A stretch of 64,000 nt of DNA from Rhodococcus_G sp042879035 (GTDB taxonomy: Bacteria > Actinomycetota > Actinomycetes > Mycobacteriales > Mycobacteriaceae). Positions 35,745 through 44,963 of this stretch are shown in pieces (the first letter of the stretch is position 1; every line of letters starts with the position of its first letter). The position numbers and the translations under genes were made by a program. The DNA is taken from positions 62,001-126,000 of the forward strand of contig NZ_JBIAOU010000012.1 in NCBI RefSeq assembly GCF_042879035.1, read 5' to 3'. The notes under the pieces are model-generated. The model saw only the letters and a program-made list of their open reading frames with translations, had not been told where the DNA came from and ran no database searches.

Positions 35745-36905
35745 TCAGGCGCGAGCAGACCGGATCACGGTTCGAGCGATCACGTTGCGCTGAATTTCGT
35801 TCGTTCCCTCACCGATCTCGAGCACCTTCGCGTCCGCGTAGAAACGAGAGATCTTCGATTCACGAACGTAGCCGTACCCGCCGTGGATCTGAACACTGGC
35901 GCTGGCGGCGCGATTGGCAACTTCCGAAGCGTACAGCTTGGCCATCGCTGCTTCCTTGGCGAACGGACGACCGTTGTCGGCCAGCCACGCGGCGCGATAG
36001 ACCAAACTGCGGGCAGCTTCGACCTCGGTGGCCATGTCGGCCAGCTTGTGCTGCACCGCCTGAAAGTCAGCGAGCCGGCGGCCGAACTGTTCCCGCTGCG
36101 TCGCGTGCACGGTCGCAAGATCGAGTGCTTCCTGGGCGAGCGACAGCCCCAGCGCGGCGACGCTGATCCGACCACCGTCGAGTACGTCGAGGAACTGCCG
36201 GAGTCCGTTACCTTCTTCACCGATCAGATTGCCGTCGGGAATCCAGCAGTTGTCGAAGATCAGCTCCCGGGTGTCCATCCCGTGCCAGCCAAGCTTTCGA
36301 AGGGGACGTCCGACCGTGTAACCCTCGGTCCCAGTGGGGATGAAGAAGGTGCCGAACCGCTTGGATCCGTCCTCATTCGTCCCGGTGACCGCAAGGATCG
36401 TCACACCCAGACTCACATCGGTTCCGGCGTTGGTGATGAACATCTTTGCGCCATTGACAAGCCAGCCACCGGCGTCCCGCCGCGCGTTCGTCCTGATTCC
36501 GGCCGCATCGGAGCCCGCGGTGGGTTCCGTCAACCCGAATGCGCCGATGTTCTTCCCGGAGGCCAGCGGCGTGAGCCAGTTCTGCTTCTGCTCCTCGGTG
36601 CCGAAAACCGCAAGCGGCAGCGACGCGATCGTGGAGTGCGCGTTCCATGCTGCGGCGAACGACTGATCGGCTGCGCCGATCGCTTCCATTGCTGCTACGT
36701 AGGAGACATAGCCTGCATCGGTACCGCCGTACTCGTGGGGAATCAGCAGCCCGGTCAGGTCCAGTTCGCCCATCTTCAGGAAGACATCCGAAGGGAAGCG
36801 TTCTTCCTCTGACCAGGACTCGGCGTAGGGTTCGATCTCCTTCTCGGCGAAGTCGCGGCAGAGCTTCTGAAGCTCGATTGCTTCGGCAGGCAGGTCTAGA
36901 TCCAT
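35745..36905 (-). CDS. Acyl-CoA dehydrogenase
   Basis: From ATG 36905 the product is 386 residues; upstream codons are AT-rich promoter DNA. Signatures: FGLTEPTAGSDAAGIRTNA, WLVNGAKMFITNAG, REQFGRRLADFQAVQHKLAD, QIHGGYGYVRESKISRFY and IGEGTNEIQRNVIAR. The Glu of the GEGTNEI segment is near the usual C-terminal catalytic region. It resembles short- or branched-chain acyl-CoA dehydrogenases more than the paralogue at 25765. It is divergent from the E1 gene across a region holding the ACCG-N6-CTAAA element, so both are probably controlled together. Confidence 0.95.
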   Translation of the reverse strand: MDLDLPAEAIELQKLCRDFAEKEIEPYAESWSEEERFPSDVFLKMGELDLTGLLIPHEYGGTDAGYVSYVAAMEAIGAADQSFAAAWNAHSTIASLPLAVFGTEEQKQNWLTPLASGKNIGAFGLTEPTAGSDAAGIRTNARRDAGGWLVNGAKMFITNAGTDVSLGVTILAVTGTNEDGSKRFGTFFIPTGTEGYTVGRPLRKLGWHGMDTRELIFDNCWIPDGNLIGEEGNGLRQFLDVLDGGRISVAALGLSLAQEALDLATVHATQREQFGRRLADFQAVQHKLADMATEVEAARSLVYRAAWLADNGRPFAKEAAMAKLYASEVANRAASASVQIHGGYGYVRESKISRFYADAKVLEIGEGTNEIQRNVIARTVIRSARA

Positions 36906-37040
36906 GTCGGGTCCGTCCCGTGAATAGGTCGCCGACGGCGACTCTTGTTTTTTAGAACATTCGGTATAATATTTAGCGCACTGCGTCCCAGTCAAGCGTC
37001 GACTCACGCGCGAGGCTCCCCCACGGATCGGCACAACACC
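36906..37040. promoter_or_regulatory. Divergent promoter with candidate operator
   Basis: The stretch GTTTTTTAGAACATTCGGT (36947-36965; minus strand ACCGAATGTTCTAAAAAAC) fits the ACCG-N6-CTAAA element. The overlapping TATAAT at 36965-36970 is a good -10 for the E1 gene. An operator over this -10 could repress both directions. Confidence 0.6.
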
Positions 37041-39038
37041 ATGACCATCGTTGAAAGCTCAATGACTACAGAATTTTTCGATGACCCGGCCACGTTGGCA
37101 GAGCTGTACCGCCGAATGCTCACGATTCGGCGATTCGAGGAGCACTCCTCCCGGTTGTACCGCGATACCCGGATCCCCGGCTTCCTCCATCTGTCCATCG
37201 GACAGGAAGCAACCGCCGTCGGCGCGTGCTGGCCGCTCGACGACCGGGACGTCATCACATCCACCCATCGCGGGCACGGCCACTGCATTGCCAAAGGTCT
37301 CGACGTCCACGGAATGTTCGCGGAGCTGATGGGGAAGGAGACCGGCACCTGCAAGGGCCGCGGTGGCTCGATGCACATCGCGGATCCCAGAAAGGGGATC
37401 TTCGGTGCGAACGGGATCGTCGGCGCCGGGCTGCCCATCGCGGTAGGTGCGGGAACAGCAGCCCAACTGCGGGACACGGGCGGGGTGGTGGTCGCGTTCT
37501 TCGGCGACGGCGCAGTCGCCCAGGGCGTGTTCCACGAATCGGTCAACCTCGCCGCGGTGTGGGACCTTCCGGTGATCTTCTTCTGCGAGAACAACGGCTA
37601 CTCCGAGTTCTCTGCTGCAGCCGACCAGCATCGCGCAACGCTACGAGAGCGAGCAGCCGGCTACGGCGTCGAGTTCCACGAGGTCGATGGCAACGACGTC
37701 TTACAGGTCGCCCGGCTGCAGCGGACCCTCGTGCACCGGCTACGAGAGGGCGGCGGCCCGATGATCGTCGAAGCCACCACGTACCGGTGGCACGGCCACT
37801 ACGAGGGCGATCCGGAGAGCTACCGGACCACGGACGAACTCGAGGAGTGGAAGAAACGCGATCCCCTGATCGTTCTCGGCGACACTATGCGCCAGGTCGG
37901 GATGGCTCCGGAAATCGCAGCGATCGAGGCCGAGGTCGAGGCGACGATCGAGGACGCCGTCGCGAAAGCCTCCGACGCTCCCTACCCGTCAGACAGCACT
38001 GTGGCTGACTATGTTTCGACCCCGAGAACCTTCATCCCTGAGCCACCGGCCCCCACCGACGGATCGGCGAAGGTCATGCACGCGATCACCAACGCACTGA
38101 CCTACGAGCTGGAGAACGACCCGGCGGTGTTCCTTGCCGGAATCGATGTCGGCAAGGGCGGAAACGTCTACGGCCTGACACGCGGCCTTGCCGAGAGGTT
38201 CCCCGGACGAGTGCGGGATACGCCTATTTCGGAAAGCGCGATCATGGGAACCGCGGTCGGCGCGGCGATGGCTGGGTTCAAGCCGGTAGTCGAGCTGATG
38301 TACTTCGACTTCATCGGCGTGTGCCTCGATCAGTTGATGAACCAGGCAGCGAAGATGCGTTTCATGACCGGTGGGGCCGTTTCGATGCCCCTCGTGGTTC
38401 GGACGCAGTTCGGCGCCGGAAAGTCCTCGGGCAGTCAGCACTCGCAGAGCCTCGAGGCCCTGCTGGCGCACATCCCGGGTCTCACCGTCGTCATGCCGTC
38501 GACACCCGCCGACACCTACGGATTGCTGCGGGCCGCCATCCAGGATCCCAACCCGGTGATCTTCATCGAGAACCGTCTCCTCTACGGCAAGAAGGGGCCG
38601 ACGCCGCCGGCGGACCACATCGTTCCGCTCGGCAAGGCGATCGTGCGCCGCCCCGGCCGCGATGTCACCGTGGTCTCCTACTCGAAGATGATGTACGACT
38701 GCCTGGCTGTCGCCGATCGACTCGCAGACCAGGGCATCGACGTGGAGGTCATCGACCTTCGCACGATCAGTCCGCTGGACTTCGACACCGTGCTCGAATC
38801 GCTCCGCAAGACCAACCGCCTGGTCGTCGTTCACCAGGCCGTCGGTGAGTTCGGTGTCGGAGCAGAACTCGCGGCCCGAGCTGTGCGGGAAGGGTTCTGG
38901 CATCTCGACGCGCCCGTGATCCGGGTGACCGCCGGCTCGACGCCTGCGCCGTACACACCGCCTCTCGAACAACAATGGCTGCCCGACGAGGCCCGAATCG
39001 AAGCGGCGATCCGAGAGTCGTTCGACGCCCACCCGTGA
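37041..39038 (+). CDS. Fused thiamine-dependent 2-oxoacid dehydrogenase E1 (alpha-beta)
   Basis: From ATG 37041 the product is 665 residues; ATG 37062 is an alternative. Residues 1-335 are an E1-alpha: RRFEEHSSRLYRDTRIPGFL, SIGQEATAVGA, and the thiamine diphosphate motif GDG (155-157) to NN (184-185). After a proline-rich linker (about 336-350), residues 355-665 are an E1-beta: VFLAGIDVGKGGNVYGLTRG, ISESAIMGTAVGAAMAG, MPLVVRTQFGAG and EVIDLRTISPLDFDT. Separate alpha and beta genes are more common. No E2 or E3 gene is in the window. It leads a four-gene operon with SDR, CoA ligase and SDR. An acetoin- or branched-oxoacid-type reaction, or direct carboligation, is possible. Confidence 0.9.
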   Translation: MTIVESSMTTEFFDDPATLAELYRRMLTIRRFEEHSSRLYRDTRIPGFLHLSIGQEATAVGACWPLDDRDVITSTHRGHGHCIAKGLDVHGMFAELMGKETGTCKGRGGSMHIADPRKGIFGANGIVGAGLPIAVGAGTAAQLRDTGGVVVAFFGDGAVAQGVFHESVNLAAVWDLPVIFFCENNGYSEFSAAADQHRATLRERAAGYGVEFHEVDGNDVLQVARLQRTLVHRLREGGGPMIVEATTYRWHGHYEGDPESYRTTDELEEWKKRDPLIVLGDTMRQVGMAPEIAAIEAEVEATIEDAVAKASDAPYPSDSTVADYVSTPRTFIPEPPAPTDGSAKVMHAITNALTYELENDPAVFLAGIDVGKGGNVYGLTRGLAERFPGRVRDTPISESAIMGTAVGAAMAGFKPVVELMYFDFIGVCLDQLMNQAAKMRFMTGGAVSMPLVVRTQFGAGKSSGSQHSQSLEALLAHIPGLTVVMPSTPADTYGLLRAAIQDPNPVIFIENRLLYGKKGPTPPADHIVPLGKAIVRRPGRDVTVVSYSKMMYDCLAVADRLADQGIDVEVIDLRTISPLDFDTVLESLRKTNRLVVVHQAVGEFGVGAELAARAVREGFWHLDAPVIRVTAGSTPAPYTPPLEQQWLPDEARIEAAIRESFDAHP

Positions 39039-39091
39039 CGCTTCCGTCGCGAACCCCACATTCGTCTCGAATCCAAGGACAGGAGTGCTCC

Positions 39092-39844
39092 ATGAGCACA
39101 AGACTCGAAGGCAAGACCGCTGTTGTCACAGGTGCGGCCGGCGCGCTGGGATCGTCAGTGGCCACACACTTCGCCACCGAAGGCGTGCGGGCGCTGGTTC
39201 TCGCCGACCTGAACCTCGACGCCGTCGACGCACTCGCGGAGACGCTGAGGGGCCAGGGGATCGAAGTGGTCACCGAGCGCCTCGACGTCACGGACGGCGA
39301 TGCATTCGATGCGGTGGTCAGCAACGCAGCAGAACGATTCGGCACGGTCGACACCCTGGTGAACACCGCGGGAATCGTGTCGCCGAACGCGCGGATCCAC
39401 CACCTGTCCACAGAGGACTGGGAGCGATCGATGTCGGTCAATCTCACCGGTACGTTCCACGGTATCCGGGCGGTGGCGCGTGCCCTGCGGAAGAAGGCGA
39501 ACGTGTCGATCGTGAACATCGCGTCGGTCAGCGGCTTGACCGCGTGGACCTACGCCGCCCCCTACTGCGCGTCGAAGGCGGGCGTGATCCACCTGACCCG
39601 AGTTGCCGCGCTCGAGTACGCCAAGGAGGGCATTCGGGTCAACACGGTGTGCCCCGGTACCTTCCCCACCGCGCTGCACGACAGCCTGCCCGCTGAGGCG
39701 CTGGGTGCGATCGAGGCTCGGCATCCACTCGGCTTCGGCGCACCGGCCGACCTCACCGGGGCGGTCACCTTCCTGGCAAGCGACGAATCACGGTGGGTGA
39801 CAGGTCACTCACTCGTCGTCGACGGCGGGTACTCCCTGCCCTGA
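39092..39844 (+). CDS. Short-chain dehydrogenase/reductase
   Basis: From ATG 39092 the product is 250 residues. Classical SDR motifs: TGAAGALGSS (cofactor), ADLNLD after the second strand (prefers NAD), NTAGIV, the catalytic Ser in IVNIASVSGLT, and YCASK with Tyr and Lys. The C-terminal WVTGHSLVVDGGYSLP is standard. It would oxidise a secondary alcohol to a ketone, or the reverse. It follows the E1 gene by 53 bases and precedes the CoA ligase by 74, so they are one transcription unit. The alcohol is unknown. Confidence 0.92.
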   Translation: MSTRLEGKTAVVTGAAGALGSSVATHFATEGVRALVLADLNLDAVDALAETLRGQGIEVVTERLDVTDGDAFDAVVSNAAERFGTVDTLVNTAGIVSPNARIHHLSTEDWERSMSVNLTGTFHGIRAVARALRKKANVSIVNIASVSGLTAWTYAAPYCASKAGVIHLTRVAALEYAKEGIRVNTVCPGTFPTALHDSLPAEALGAIEARHPLGFGAPADLTGAVTFLASDESRWVTGHSLVVDGGYSLP

Positions 39845-39918
39845 CGGACTCACACCCGATCACGCAGCCTGACCGGCCAGACCGGCCGGCAGGTTCCGAC
39901 CCGATAGAGGCCCTCACC

Positions 39919-41442
39919 ATGTTCAACTTCGCCTCCGTGCTCGAGCGGAACTCACACCGGTTCGGCGACAGGATCGCCGTGTCGGAGGGCGACCGCGAGC
40001 TGACGTACCGTGACCTGCAATCGCGCGTGCAGTCCGCCTCCGTCGCCCTCCGCGACCTCGGCGTCGCGTCCGGTGACATCGTCGCGGTGCTGCTGTACAA
40101 CAGGATCGAGTTCATCGAAACGATGTTGGCAGCCAACCGGATCGGTGCTGCCGTTCTGCCGCTGAACTACCGCCTCTCGCCCGCCGAGTGGCAGTACATC
40201 CTCGAGCACTCGGACGCGAGTGTCATCGTCACCGAGGCAGAATTCGTTGCCGCCGTCGACACTGTCGCGGTGTCGCTGCCGAACCTCCGGAACAAGGTGA
40301 CGCTGGACCGTGCCGCCGATTCAACCTGGAGTGAGTACGCGACGCTCGTCGACGCGGGCCGCGGTCGGACGACACAGATTGTCGATGTCACGCCCGACTC
40401 ACTGCAACGGTTGATGTACACCTCGGGGACCACGTCACGTCCCAAGGGCGTCATCATCTCTCACGAGAACCTCATCTGGAAGAACCTGGCCCACATCCTG
40501 GAGTTCTCACTCACCGCCGACGACAACACCCTGATCTGCGGTCCGCTGTACCACGTCGGCGGGATGGATCTGCCGGGGTTGGCCACCTTCCATGTCGGTG
40601 GACGGCTGAGCCTGCTCCGTAAGTTCGACGCGGCGGGCGTCACGGACGCGATCGAGACCCTGCGTCCGACCAACGTCTGGCTGGCGCCCTCGATGATGAA
40701 TGCGCTCCTGCAACTGCCCGACATCTCCACTCGCGACACCTCGTCGATCCGCTTCATCACCGGTGGTGGCGAGAAGATGCCGATCCCGTTGCTGGACCGC
40801 ATTTCCGAGGCCTTTCCCGGCGCCTGGTTCGCCGATGCGTACGGCCTGACCGAAACGGTGTCCGGCGACACCGTCAACGATGCAGAGCACATGCGTTCGA
40901 AGGTGGGTTCGGTCGGGCGGCCGGTGGCCCACGTCCAGGTGGCGGTGGTCGACGAGGAGGGGACGCCGGTCGCATCGGGGGAACTCGGCGAGATCGTCGT
41001 TCGCGGACCCAAGGTCATGGCGGGGTACTGGCGGGACGAGGAGGCAACCCGCAAAGCCATCCGGAACGGCTGGTTCCACACGGGCGACATCGGTCGTCTC
41101 GATGCCGACGGGTACCTCTACATCGAGGACCGGAAGAAGGACATGATCGTCTCCGGTGGGGAGAACATCGCCACGCCGGAGGTCGAACGCGTGCTCTACG
41201 AGCACCCCGACGTCGTCGAAGCCGCGGTGGTCGGCATGCCTCACGAACGCTGGGGCGAGGTGCCCCGGGCCTTCGTCGTGCTGCGTGCCGGCAGCACCGC
41301 CGACTCGGAGGCACTCAAGGAGTTCTGCCGTACACGACTGGCCAAGTACAAGGTTCCCGCGGAGATCGAGTGCATCGAGTCACTTCCCCGAACGCCTTCG
41401 GGGAAGGTGCTCAAGCGGGTCCTGCGCGAAACTCCCGCCTGA
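39919..41442 (+). CDS. Acyl-CoA synthetase (AMP-forming ligase)
   Basis: From ATG 39919, after a GATAGAGG ribosome site, the product is 507 residues. Adenylation motifs appear in order: YTSGTTSRPKGVIISHEN (P-loop), ADAYGLTETV, GWFHTGDIGRLDADGYLYI and the lysine-containing LPRTPSGKVLKR (C-terminal catalytic Lys). It resembles medium- or long-chain and aryl/alicyclic acid CoA ligases of the FadD3/FadD17 type. It would activate the acid released after ring cleavage for beta-oxidation by the surrounding enzymes. Its operon partners are the E1 fusion and two SDR genes. Confidence 0.95.
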   Translation: MFNFASVLERNSHRFGDRIAVSEGDRELTYRDLQSRVQSASVALRDLGVASGDIVAVLLYNRIEFIETMLAANRIGAAVLPLNYRLSPAEWQYILEHSDASVIVTEAEFVAAVDTVAVSLPNLRNKVTLDRAADSTWSEYATLVDAGRGRTTQIVDVTPDSLQRLMYTSGTTSRPKGVIISHENLIWKNLAHILEFSLTADDNTLICGPLYHVGGMDLPGLATFHVGGRLSLLRKFDAAGVTDAIETLRPTNVWLAPSMMNALLQLPDISTRDTSSIRFITGGGEKMPIPLLDRISEAFPGAWFADAYGLTETVSGDTVNDAEHMRSKVGSVGRPVAHVQVAVVDEEGTPVASGELGEIVVRGPKVMAGYWRDEEATRKAIRNGWFHTGDIGRLDADGYLYIEDRKKDMIVSGGENIATPEVERVLYEHPDVVEAAVVGMPHERWGEVPRAFVVLRAGSTADSEALKEFCRTRLAKYKVPAEIECIESLPRTPSGKVLKRVLRETPA

Positions 41443-41469
41443 ACGCGGGAAGCGATGAACGGAGAAGGA

Positions 41470-42222
41470 ATGGGCTTCACGAACACCGACATGGCGGGGC
41501 GACGAGTGGTCGTCACCGGGGCCGGGCGCGGGCTCGGGCGAGTTCTGGCAACGGCTTTCGATGCCGCAGGAGCTCAACTCGGCCTGGTGGCACGGTCGGA
41601 GCAGGCGTTGACGAAGGTGGCGTCCGCCCTCGAGGGCGACCCACTGATCTGTGCGGGCGACGTGCGCGCCGACGGTTTCAACGAAAGCGTCGCCGAACAA
41701 ATGGTCGACCGCTTCGGCGGCATCGACGTGTGGATCTGCAACGCCGGCGTGTCACCCGAGGTCGCCACCGTGGAGGAGACGGATCCCGCGGTGTGGCGCG
41801 ACATCGTCGACGTCAATCTGACGGGCACCTTCCTCGGCGCGCGTGCAGCAGCCAAGGTCATGGAAGCGGGCGGACGGATCATCGTCACGGGTTCGGTCGT
41901 CGGTGTCCGACCCCGCGGAGGGCTGGCCGCGTACGCCGCCTCCAAGAGCGGCTCCCACGCACTCGTACAGGCTCTGGCGCAGGAACTCGGACCGCGGGAA
42001 ATCACCGTGAATGCGGTCGCCCTGGGATGGTTCGACACCGGTCTCGGCGCTCACTGGCATCGCGACTCCGAGCGCGAGAACGACATCGCCCAGCACACCG
42101 CGCTCGGGCGGTGGGGCACTCCGGAAGACCTGCCGGGGATCTATCTCTTCCTCGCTTCTCAGGCGTCGGCATACGTCACCGGGTCCACGCTCACGGTCGA
42201 CGGCGGATACTCGCTGCTGTGA
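41470..42222 (+). CDS. Short-chain dehydrogenase/reductase
   Basis: ATG 41470 has a GGAGAAGG ribosome site at the right distance and gives 250 residues; ATG 41455 in the same frame adds five residues. Motifs: VVVTGAGRGLGRVLA, NAGVSPE, the catalytic Ser in IIVTGSVVGVR, and YAASK. Gly-rich start and AGDVRADGF suggest NAD(P) use. It ends the four-gene operon, 27 bases after the ligase. A strong bidirectional terminator follows. Substrate unknown; it may act on a hydroxyacyl-CoA or a cyclic alcohol. Confidence 0.92.
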   Translation: MGFTNTDMAGRRVVVTGAGRGLGRVLATAFDAAGAQLGLVARSEQALTKVASALEGDPLICAGDVRADGFNESVAEQMVDRFGGIDVWICNAGVSPEVATVEETDPAVWRDIVDVNLTGTFLGARAAAKVMEAGGRIIVTGSVVGVRPRGGLAAYAASKSGSHALVQALAQELGPREITVNAVALGWFDTGLGAHWHRDSERENDIAQHTALGRWGTPEDLPGIYLFLASQASAYVTGSTLTVDGGYSLL

Positions 42223-42293
42223 TGTGACGACATTGCCGGGTGTGGCCGCCTGACCCACCGGCAATTCGTCGTGCGTCCACCCACGGAAACAGT

Positions 42294-42328
42294 TTCGGTG
42301 CAGATCGGAAGCCCCGATCTGCACCGAA
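42294..42328. terminator. Bidirectional hairpin terminator
   Basis: Arms TTCGGTGCAGATCGG (42294-42308) and CCGATCTGCACCGAA (42314-42328) pair perfectly around a five-base loop between the convergent SDR and cyclase-family genes. Confidence 0.85.
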
Positions 42329-42364
42329 CTGTTCACTCCGGGTGTGAGCGGTCTCGCGACTCGC

Positions 42365-43408
42365 TCAGACCGTCGCGACAGGAGTGAGCGGACTCCCCTG
42401 GGTTCCCGGCAGGTACAGCGGCGGCGCAGTCAGCAGGAACCTGCTCCGATTGTGCTCCCGGAGCCACTTCGCGAGGTCGTGGAGGTACCACAGCTCTCCC
42501 AGCGGGACACCCAGCTTGAACAGGCACAGATTGTGGATCGGCAGAAGCGAGTGCGGGGTGTCGCTGCCCGGCGGCCAGCCTTCGACCGCGTAGTTGTCGG
42601 CGATGAGGGCCGAGATCTGCGAGTCCGTGATCCACTGCAGCAGGTCGTCGTCCGTTGCATCGAGGTACGGATACATCGCCTTGATCTTGTCCGGGTCCGG
42701 GTTCTTCTCCCACGCGAGAACCTGCGTCGCGAACCCGGTGTGCAGCAACAGCATGTCACCGGGCTCGACAACGACGTTGTCCGCCTTCATGATGTCCTGC
42801 AGGGTCTTCAGGTCGACGGGCTGCCAGTCGGAGTTCAGATGATGGGCGATGTCGACCAGGACGCCTCGTCCCTGAACACCGTGGGCGGCCATGTGCTCGA
42901 GCCCGAGGTGGCGGGCGAAACTCTTGCTGCCGCTGCCATCACCCTTCGCGTCCTCCTTCGGGCCCACGATGTCCGTTCCGGCGCGGAAACCGTTGTAGTA
43001 CACGGCCTCGGCGACGCCGTCGCCGTCTGCGTCGAACAGAGCACCCTGATGCGCGAGGGAATCCCACTGAGTGGAGTACTGCAACCACATGGTCACGACG
43101 TCGTCGGACCAGACATCGATGAAGTTCGGGTCGATTTCGTCCCGCGCGACAACGTTGTAGAAGGTGTCCTGATTGTGTGCGAGGTCCTCGGTCGGCCGCA
43201 AGATTGGCGGATAACGACGCTGATTCATTGCAGATCCGCCGGGGTAGTCGAGCGGAAGGCTCAGGCTGAAGCTGATCCCGTGCTCGACCTCCCGCACGCC
43301 CTGGAGGACCTTCTCCGGGGTGAGCAGATTGATTCGCCCCAATTCATCGTCCTCGCCCCAATCTCCCCAAGTGGATCCGGGCGGGCGATGCTGCCACCTC
43401 TTCGTCAC
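42365..43408 (-). CDS. Cyclase-family metal-dependent hydrolase
   Basis: Encodes 347 residues from GTG 43408, with an AGAGGAAC ribosome site. It belongs to the large cyclase family related to kynurenine formamidase (COG1878). The typical metal-site region TQWDSLAHQGALFD replaces the short HxGTHxD motif, as in long members; later landmarks are GVLVDIAHH, VEPGDMLLLHTGFAT and LIADNYAVEGWP. Such enzymes hydrolyse amide, ester or C-C bonds, often in ring opening. A second member is at 45397. It stands alone, convergent with the SDR operon, and its promoter region holds both the shared leader element and an ACCG-N6-CAAA site. Confidence 0.88.
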   Translation of the reverse strand: MTKRWQHRPPGSTWGDWGEDDELGRINLLTPEKVLQGVREVEHGISFSLSLPLDYPGGSAMNQRRYPPILRPTEDLAHNQDTFYNVVARDEIDPNFIDVWSDDVVTMWLQYSTQWDSLAHQGALFDADGDGVAEAVYYNGFRAGTDIVGPKEDAKGDGSGSKSFARHLGLEHMAAHGVQGRGVLVDIAHHLNSDWQPVDLKTLQDIMKADNVVVEPGDMLLLHTGFATQVLAWEKNPDPDKIKAMYPYLDATDDDLLQWITDSQISALIADNYAVEGWPPGSDTPHSLLPIHNLCLFKLGVPLGELWYLHDLAKWLREHNRSRFLLTAPPLYLPGTQGSPLTPVATV

Positions 43409-43443
43409 TGTTGTTCCTCTTCTCGTCGAATACCCACATGAAC

Positions 43444-43490
43444 CTCTCGCGAAATCGTATAATCAGCCGACCGATCGGGCAAAGAAATTT
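43444..43490. promoter_or_regulatory. Promoter region of the cyclase gene with two candidate elements
   Basis: Positions 43444-43468 hold the leader element shared with 33816-33836 (minus strand GGCTGATTATACGATTTCGCGAGAG). Positions 43470-43484 read ACCGATCGGGCAAAG, close to the ACCG-N6-CTAAA site upstream of the CMD operon (ACCGATCGGACTAAA). Confidence 0.5.
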
Positions 43491-43673
43491 GACGCCGACA
43501 ACCGTTGCCGCCCAACGGATAGTCCTGCAATCTGGGAACCGAACACACCCTGAGAGCGGTCATTGCGACGGGGCGGACGGACGGCATCCCTCTGCCTTCG
43601 CGGCAACGAGTCCTCCCCCAGACGTGACAGACGGATCCCCGGCGCCCACTTCGTCCAGAGTGGGACGAATATG

Positions 43674-43710
43674 AGATAATACGATCGGTTGATTTAGGAT
43701 GTCCGGTCGG
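43674..43710 (+). promoter_or_regulatory. tetR promoter and candidate operator
   Basis: GATAAT (43674-43679) is a likely -10. Just downstream, GTTGATTTAGGATGTCCGGT (43688-43707; minus strand ACCGGACATCCTAAATCAAC) matches the ACCG-N6-CTAAA element. An operator at the transcription start fits autorepression. Confidence 0.55.
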
Positions 43711-43786
43711 TATTACACACTGAGCCCCGATAGGCCGACGTCAACGTGGTGCGTCGGCACCACTGGAGTTGGACCGAACAACGGAG

Positions 43787-44512
43787 ATGGGCTGCGACGG
43801 CATGGCAAGACCACCAGGGCACGGCCCCGCCTACGAAGTGAAGCGTCAGGAAATCATCGACATCGCTGCGAGCCTCTTCGCCAAGAAGGGGTACGCCGGT
43901 ACCGGCATCGCCGAACTCAGCGAGGCGACCGGGACTGCACGCGGAGCGCTGTACTACTACATCGGCTCCAAGGAGAATCTTCTCGTCGAGATCCAGAATC
44001 GGGTCATGAACCCGCTTCTCACGGCCGCCCGGCGCATAGCTGATCTCGAGGTCGACCCCGTACTGAAGCTGCGCATGCTGTCCCAGTCGCTGCTGGAGAA
44101 CATCCTCGCCCGCCTCGATCACGTCTGGGTCTACGAACACGATTACAAGAGTATGCGTGGAGCGAACCGTTCCCGCCTCCTGGGGCAACGGCGGGAATTC
44201 GAGGACATCATCGAACAGATTCTTCTCGCTGCCATGGACGATGGATCGTTTCGGAAACTCGACCCACGTCTGGCCACCCTTCAGTTTCTCAACATGCACA
44301 ACCACACGTATCAGTGGGTGAAACCCGGCGGCGAGTGGGATGCGGAGACGTTGTCCCGGGAGTACTGCACGACGCTCATCTCCGGTTTCCGCAGCCAGAG
44401 CTTCGAGATCGACGGACTGGACAACCGCATGCTCGACTACTTGGGCCGGAGGAAAACCTCTGCACCCGAAGCGTCAGCCCGTCCGCGGAAGCGCCGCACG
44501 TCACCGGCGTAG
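43787..44512 (+). CDS. TetR-family regulator of the catabolic island
   Basis: From ATG 43787 the product is 241 residues; ATG 43802 (MARPPGH) and an upstream TTG 43769 are alternatives because no ribosome site is well placed. The DNA-binding domain is clear: RQEIIDIAASLFAKKGYAGT, then GIAELSEATGTARGALYYYI and GSKENLL. The ligand domain resembles KstR2/FadR-like regulators that sense acyl-CoA. It sits between cyclase, NTF2-like and E1 operons, and an ACCG-N6-CTAAA element lies over its own promoter and those of neighbours. It is the best candidate for the island repressor. A decayed paralogue is at 29988-30335. Confidence 0.92.
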   Translation: MGCDGMARPPGHGPAYEVKRQEIIDIAASLFAKKGYAGTGIAELSEATGTARGALYYYIGSKENLLVEIQNRVMNPLLTAARRIADLEVDPVLKLRMLSQSLLENILARLDHVWVYEHDYKSMRGANRSRLLGQRREFEDIIEQILLAAMDDGSFRKLDPRLATLQFLNMHNHTYQWVKPGGEWDAETLSREYCTTLISGFRSQSFEIDGLDNRMLDYLGRRKTSAPEASARPRKRRTSPA

Positions 44513-44913
44513 CGGGCGGTGCGCTGAGACGCTGTGCGCTCGCCGCTTGAACGTGCGCTCCTACATCAGTGACACAGGAACAATCGCCGCACTTCGCGGC
44601 ACGTTTCCCTGCGTGAGCCATGCACCCGGCCAGGCCGCCGACGTGCCAGTGAGGAACTGGCTCACATGCCGGCGCACTCGGATAGCCGACACCTGTGATC
44701 TTCGGCCTGTCGCCGGTGAAATGAGCGACGCGCACGTGCGGTGACTCTGGGTTTCGGGGTTACCAACACCACCCTCAACCAGAGGAACTTCGCACGTGCG
44801 CGTCAGTACTGCGTGGGGCGGATTCGAGTGGTCGTCGGAACACGATGCCGAACCCTCGGCGAGACGTGTTCCGTTGTGCGCCAGTCGAATATCTTACGAG
44901 CCCGGTTGTCAGA
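44513..44913. other. Intergenic, no supportable gene
   Basis: About 400 bases between convergent genes. Short frames on both strands have no domain. The sequence contains two nearby GCACGTGCG palindromes (about 44731-44740 and 44790-44800) of unknown meaning. Confidence 0.4.
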
Positions 44914-44953
44914 AAGGTTGGCCCGGCAGTAGCAGTCCTGCCGGGCCAACCTT
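44914..44953. terminator. Strong bidirectional hairpin terminator
   Basis: Arms AAGGTTGGCCCGGCAG (44914-44929) and CTGCCGGGCCAACCTT (44938-44953) pair perfectly with an eight-base loop, 10 bases after the end of the nine-gene minus-strand array. Confidence 0.9.
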
Positions 44954-44963
44954 CTGTAGCGAC

